A stretch of 7,626 bases of DNA from an uncultured Rhizobiaceae group bacterium. GTDB lineage: Bacteria; Pseudomonadota; Alphaproteobacteria; Rhizobiales; Rhizobiaceae. Shown piece after piece: positions 5,419-7,626 of this stretch (positions within the stretch are counted from its first letter, which is position 1; each line of letters opens with the position of its first letter). A program made the translations under genes and the position numbers. The stretch is from the NCBI GenBank assembly GCA_937923355.1, contig CALAIO010000159.1:1-7626 (forward strand), read 5' to 3'. Below the pieces are notes generated by a model. That model saw nothing but the letters and a program-made list of their open reading frames with translations, ran no database searches and had not been told where the DNA came from.

Positions 5419-6918
5419 TTCAACACCCAGTTTTTGTTTAACCAAAGCCTGTACCGCTTGCGGATTTGCTTTACCGCCTGTTGCTTTCATTACCTGACCA
5501 ACAAACCAACCAGCCAACTGTGGGCGTTCTTTCGCTTTTTCAACTTGCTCAGGATTAGCGGCAATAATCTCATCCACGGCAGCTTCAATTGCACCTGTAT
5601 CTGTAACCTGTTTCATGCCACGTTCTTCAACGACTTGAGCAGGGTCGCCACCCTCTTCCCAAACAATGTCAAAAACATCTTTTGCAATCTGGCCTGAAAT
5701 TGTACCTTCCTTAATCAGATCAACAATACCACCAATTTGCTCTGGAGAAATCGGACTTTCAGAAATGTCTTTATCATCTTCTTTGAGCTTACCAAGCAGA
5801 TTATTGATTACCCAGTTTGCAGCAACCTTTCCATCACGACCTTCTGCAACTTTTTCAAAGAAATCCGAATTTGCCTTGTCTGATACCAAAACGGAAGCAT
5901 CATAAGCAGATAAACCCATATCAGAGATAAATCTTGCTTTTTTGGCATCTGGTAGCTCAGGTAAATCTGACTTCAAGCTATCAACATAAGTCTGGCTGAA
6001 CTCAAGCGGAAGCAAATCAGGGTCAGGGAAATAGCGGTAATCATGCGCATCTTCCTTGGAACGCATGGAACGCGTTTCGCCTTTTACAGGATCATACAAT
6101 CTTGTTTCCTGATCGATCTCACCGCCATCTTCAAGAATAGCAATTTGACGACGAGCTTCATATTCAATCGCTTGACCGATAAAACGGATAGAATTCATAT
6201 TCTTGATTTCACAACGCGTCCCAAATGGTTCACCTGGACGACGCACTGAAACGTTGACATCCGCACGCATTGACCCCTCAGACATATTCCCATCACACGT
6301 ACCAAGGTAACGCAGTATCGAACGAAGCTTCGTCACATAGGCCTTGGCCTCTTCTGAAGAGCGAATATCCGGCTTAGATACAATTTCCATCAAGGCAACG
6401 CCTGTTCGGTTAAGGTCAACAAAACTCATAGTTGGGTGTTGGTCGTGCATGGATTTACCAGCATCTTGTTCAAGGTGAAGACGCTCAACACCAATCTCAA
6501 CGTCTTCATATTCACCCTTCTTGTTGGGACCAACAGAAATAATAATCGTCCCCTCACCCACAATAGGATCCTTGAACTGTGAAATTTGATAGCCTTGTGG
6601 AAGGTCAGGATAAAAATAGTTTTTACGGTCAAACACCGAGCGAAGATTAATCTCAGCGTTAAGACCAAGACCAGTACGAATAGCTTGCGCTACGCATTCC
6701 TGATTGATAACCGGCAACATACCCGGCATTGCGGCATCCACCAAAGAAACATTACTGTTGGGTTCAGAACCAAATTGCGTTGATGCGCCTGAAAATAGTT
6801 TGGCGTTTGATGAAACCTGGGCGTGAACCTCAAGTCCAATAATGACCTCCCAATCGTCTTTACTTCCAGCGATAAAACGTTTCGGATCTGCAATGCGTGC
6901 TTCTACAAGTTCTGTCAT
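5416..6918 (-). CDS. gatB: Aspartyl/glutamyl-tRNA(Asn/Gln) amidotransferase subunit B
   Basis: GatB is the kinase/transamidase subunit of GatCAB. It phosphorylates the misacylated Glu-tRNA(Gln) or Asp-tRNA(Asn) and amidates it with ammonia delivered from GatA. The 500-residue length is full for the family. Motifs: [12 protein letters not shown] (23-34), KLFSGAST (40-47), [15 protein letters not shown] (56-70), [18 protein letters not shown] (97-114), HLEQDAGKS (148-156), the GatB signature [17 protein letters not shown] (168-184), [17 protein letters not shown] (210-226), KNMNSIR (239-245) and [14 protein letters not shown] (292-305). The C-terminal GatB/YqeY tRNA-binding domain covers about 350-498, ending in [24 protein letters not shown] sequence. 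The long N-terminal lead before WEVIIGLE resembles rhizobial proteins and supports this ATG. gatA and gatC are not in the window. It heads a minus-strand unit with two GNAT genes; the 84-bp gap upstream holds no convincing promoter, so transcription from the membrane-protein gene may also contribute. Confidence 0.98.
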   Translation of the reverse strand: MTELVEARIADPKRFIAGSKDDWEVIIGLEVHAQVSSNAKLFSGASTQFGSEPNSNVSLVDAAMPGMLPVINQECVAQAIRTGLGLNAEINLRSVFDRKNYFYPDLPQGYQISQFKDPIVGEGTIIISVGPNKKGEYEDVEIGVERLHLEQDAGKSMHDQHPTMSFVDLNRTGVALMEIVSKPDIRSSEEAKAYVTKLRSILRYLGTCDGNMSEGSMRADVNVSVRRPGEPFGTRCEIKNMNSIRFIGQAIEYEARRQIAILEDGGEIDQETRLYDPVKGETRSMRSKEDAHDYRYFPDPDLLPLEFSQTYVDSLKSDLPELPDAKKARFISDMGLSAYDASVLVSDKANSDFFEKVAEGRDGKVAANWVINNLLGKLKEDDKDISESPISPEQIGGIVDLIKEGTISGQIAKDVFDIVWEEGGDPAQVVEERGMKQVTDTGAIEAAVDEIIAANPEQVEKAKERPQLAGWFVGQVMKATGGKANPQAVQALVKQKLGVE

Positions 6919-6942
6919 GGCTCTTTTTCAAGTTTAAATTGT

Positions 6943-6972
6943 ATTTAGAAAAATCAATAACGCATTTAGAAA
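6943..6972. repeat. Nine-base direct repeat 21 bp apart upstream of gatB
   Basis: ATTTAGAAA occurs at 6943-6951 and again at 6964-6972, a centre-to-centre distance of 21 bp, about two helical turns. It lies in the 84-bp gap between the membrane-protein gene and gatB. In-phase tandem sites can bind a regulator, but the sequence is AT-rich and the repeat may be coincidental. Confidence 0.25.
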
Positions 6973-7002
6973 TGAGTGCAATGGTTTTAACAAAAATTGC
7001 TA

Positions 7003-7572
7003 TTATGAAATTGCTGAAGGCATGTATTTTTCTAGGTGCGCCATCAGCCCTCTTGCTTCTGCACTATCCAAGCCTCCGCCAAATTCGATTGAGCGCTGAC
7101 CATAATCAAATTTCAAACCATTTTGGCCAAAGATATAGGCTTTAAAATTGCTTCTGCCAAAATTAAAGATCGACTGTGAGGCATCTGTTATCTTGAGGTT
7201 TTTCATATCTGATACCGAATACGTCTTCTCTCCAAAGCTTTTCAAAGAAACTTTTTTTAGCGTCATCGCACCTAGATGTATTGTGATAAATTCGTTCCCA
7301 AACAAGTGCCAGACAATGGTAAAAGCTACATACAACCAACCCAAAAACCAAAAACATAACCAAAAAGATACAAAAAGCATTCCTTCATTTATGCCTTTGG
7401 TCATTAGTCCTGAAATTAAACTTGTAAGCGCAGTCAAACCACCCACAGTCCACATGCATAGCCAAATTGAATAAAAAATTAAAATAAGCCAATTCCGCCT
7501 GGCAGGAATTTTAATTTCAAATCCGTCTGTTGTTACTGAATGCGAATACCGCGCCCCATATGGCTTTTCCAT
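7003..7572 (-). CDS. Two-pass inner-membrane protein of unknown function
   Basis: 189-residue protein I cannot assign to a named family. An N-terminal cytoplasmic-looking segment contains basic KIPARR (21-26). Two hydrophobic helices follow, about 28-54 and 64-90, rich in Trp and Phe, separated by a short loop (MTKGINEG). The rest (about 91-189) is a soluble β-rich domain starting GNEFITIHLGAMTLKK, with KTYSVSDMKNLKI (116-128), then FDYGQRSIEFGGGLDSAEA (155-173) and a final helix. The pattern of two helices followed by a compact strand-rich domain recalls PH-like/YdbS-type membrane proteins, and FDYGxxxxxFGxGLDxAEA resembles a motif I have seen in uncharacterised proteobacterial proteins (memory, unchecked). 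AGGGAG five bases before the ATG confirms the start. It lies 84 bp upstream of gatB on the same strand, with no clear terminator between them. Confidence 0.85.
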   Translation of the reverse strand: MEKPYGARYSHSVTTDGFEIKIPARRNWLILIFYSIWLCMWTVGGLTALTSLISGLMTKGINEGMLFVSFWLCFWFLGWLYVAFTIVWHLFGNEFITIHLGAMTLKKVSLKSFGEKTYSVSDMKNLKITDASQSIFNFGRSNFKAYIFGQNGLKFDYGQRSIEFGGGLDSAEARGLMAHLEKYMPSAIS

Positions 7573-7577
7573 ACGCT

Positions 7578-7583
7578 CTCCCT
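7578..7583 (-). promoter_or_regulatory. Ribosome binding site of the two-pass membrane protein
   Basis: On the minus strand AGGGAG stands five bases before the ATG at 7572-7570, within AAGGGAGA. It supports the chosen start and shows that this uncharacterised frame is a real translated gene. Confidence 0.7.
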
Positions 7584-7597
7584 TGTTTTACATGAAT

Positions 7598-7623
7598 ATT
7601 ATAATTGGAATTCGTTTCCGCAA
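7598..7623 (-). promoter_or_regulatory. Candidate promoter of the two-pass membrane protein
   Basis: On the minus strand a perfect TATAAT (7603-7598) lies 25 bp upstream of the start codon. The best -35 candidate in view is TTGCGG (7623-7618), but it is only 14 bp from TATAAT; pairing it with an overlapping TAATAT (7601-7596) gives 16 bp. The window edge prevents a full check. GGAA and TTCC flank the spacer in a small dyad. Confidence 0.3.
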
Positions 7624-7626
7624 TAT

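Noticed and set aside
6978..7000. Weak hairpin GCAAT...ATTGC between the membrane-protein gene and gatB, considered as terminator
   Set aside because: The stem is only five pairs with a bulged AT extension, and no T tract follows on the minus strand.
6897..7145. 82-residue plus-strand reading frame spanning the gatB upstream gap
   Set aside because: It overlaps the start of gatB and the end of the membrane-protein gene on the other strand, has low-complexity hydrophobic content and no ribosome site.
7148..7474. 108-residue plus-strand reading frame
   Set aside because: It lies wholly antisense to the two-pass membrane protein, which has a strong ribosome site and sensible topology. The plus frame has no ribosome site and no recognisable motif.
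1..7626. tRNA genes, CRISPR arrays, insertion sequences or phage/defence genes
   Set aside because: No regularly spaced repeats, transposase motifs, terminal inverted repeats or tRNA-like cloverleaf sequence were seen. Every sizeable frame is a core gene or a shadow of one.

Overview
The window looks like an ordinary chromosomal core-gene stretch of an alphaproteobacterium, most likely a low-GC (A/T-rich at third codon positions, judged by eye) marine member of the Hyphomicrobiales/Rhizobiales. The evidence is the gene set: an alphaproteobacterial-type Aat, a DUF2155 periplasmic protein, a bacterial NDUFA12 (complex I accessory subunit), a BluB with rhizobial-style motifs, a mitochondrial-type glutamate dehydrogenase, DUF2853, and a GatB with the long N-terminal lead seen in rhizobial proteins. 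From memory, aat, DUF2155 and NDUFA12 lie near gatB and GNAT genes in rhizobia. The placement is inference; species level cannot be called.

Left part (1-2197): the 3' portion of aat (+) enters from the left edge. It overlaps tail to tail with a DUF2155 gene (-). A 140-bp divergent gap follows, then bluB (+), which converges on NDUFA12 (-). Middle (2198-4387): a 109-bp gap with a small hairpin/direct-repeat cluster, then gdhA (-). An AT-rich 258-bp divergent spacer comes next, the longest gene-free stretch, which holds a plausible promoter and a clear ribosome binding site for a DUF2853 gene (+). That gene ends at a strong, probably bidirectional, intrinsic terminator. Right part (4388-7572): a minus-strand cluster gatB > GNAT > GNAT with stop/start coupling, preceded by a two-pass membrane protein of unknown function whose promoter region reaches the right edge.

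Functionally these are mostly independent housekeeping genes: N-degron tagging (Aat), lower-ligand synthesis for cobalamin (BluB), respiratory complex I assembly or stability (NDUFA12), glutamate/2-oxoglutarate interconversion (Gdh) and Gln-tRNA/Asn-tRNA synthesis (GatB). No gene-free stretch exceeds 300 bp. I saw no mobile element, CRISPR array, tRNA, rRNA or defence-like locus. No convincing undescribed system was found. The points most worth a second look are the 64-bp coding overlap of aat and DUF2155, the two diverged GNAT paralogues translationally chained to gatB (one with a degenerate CoA-binding loop), and the uncharacterised 2-TM protein upstream of gatB.
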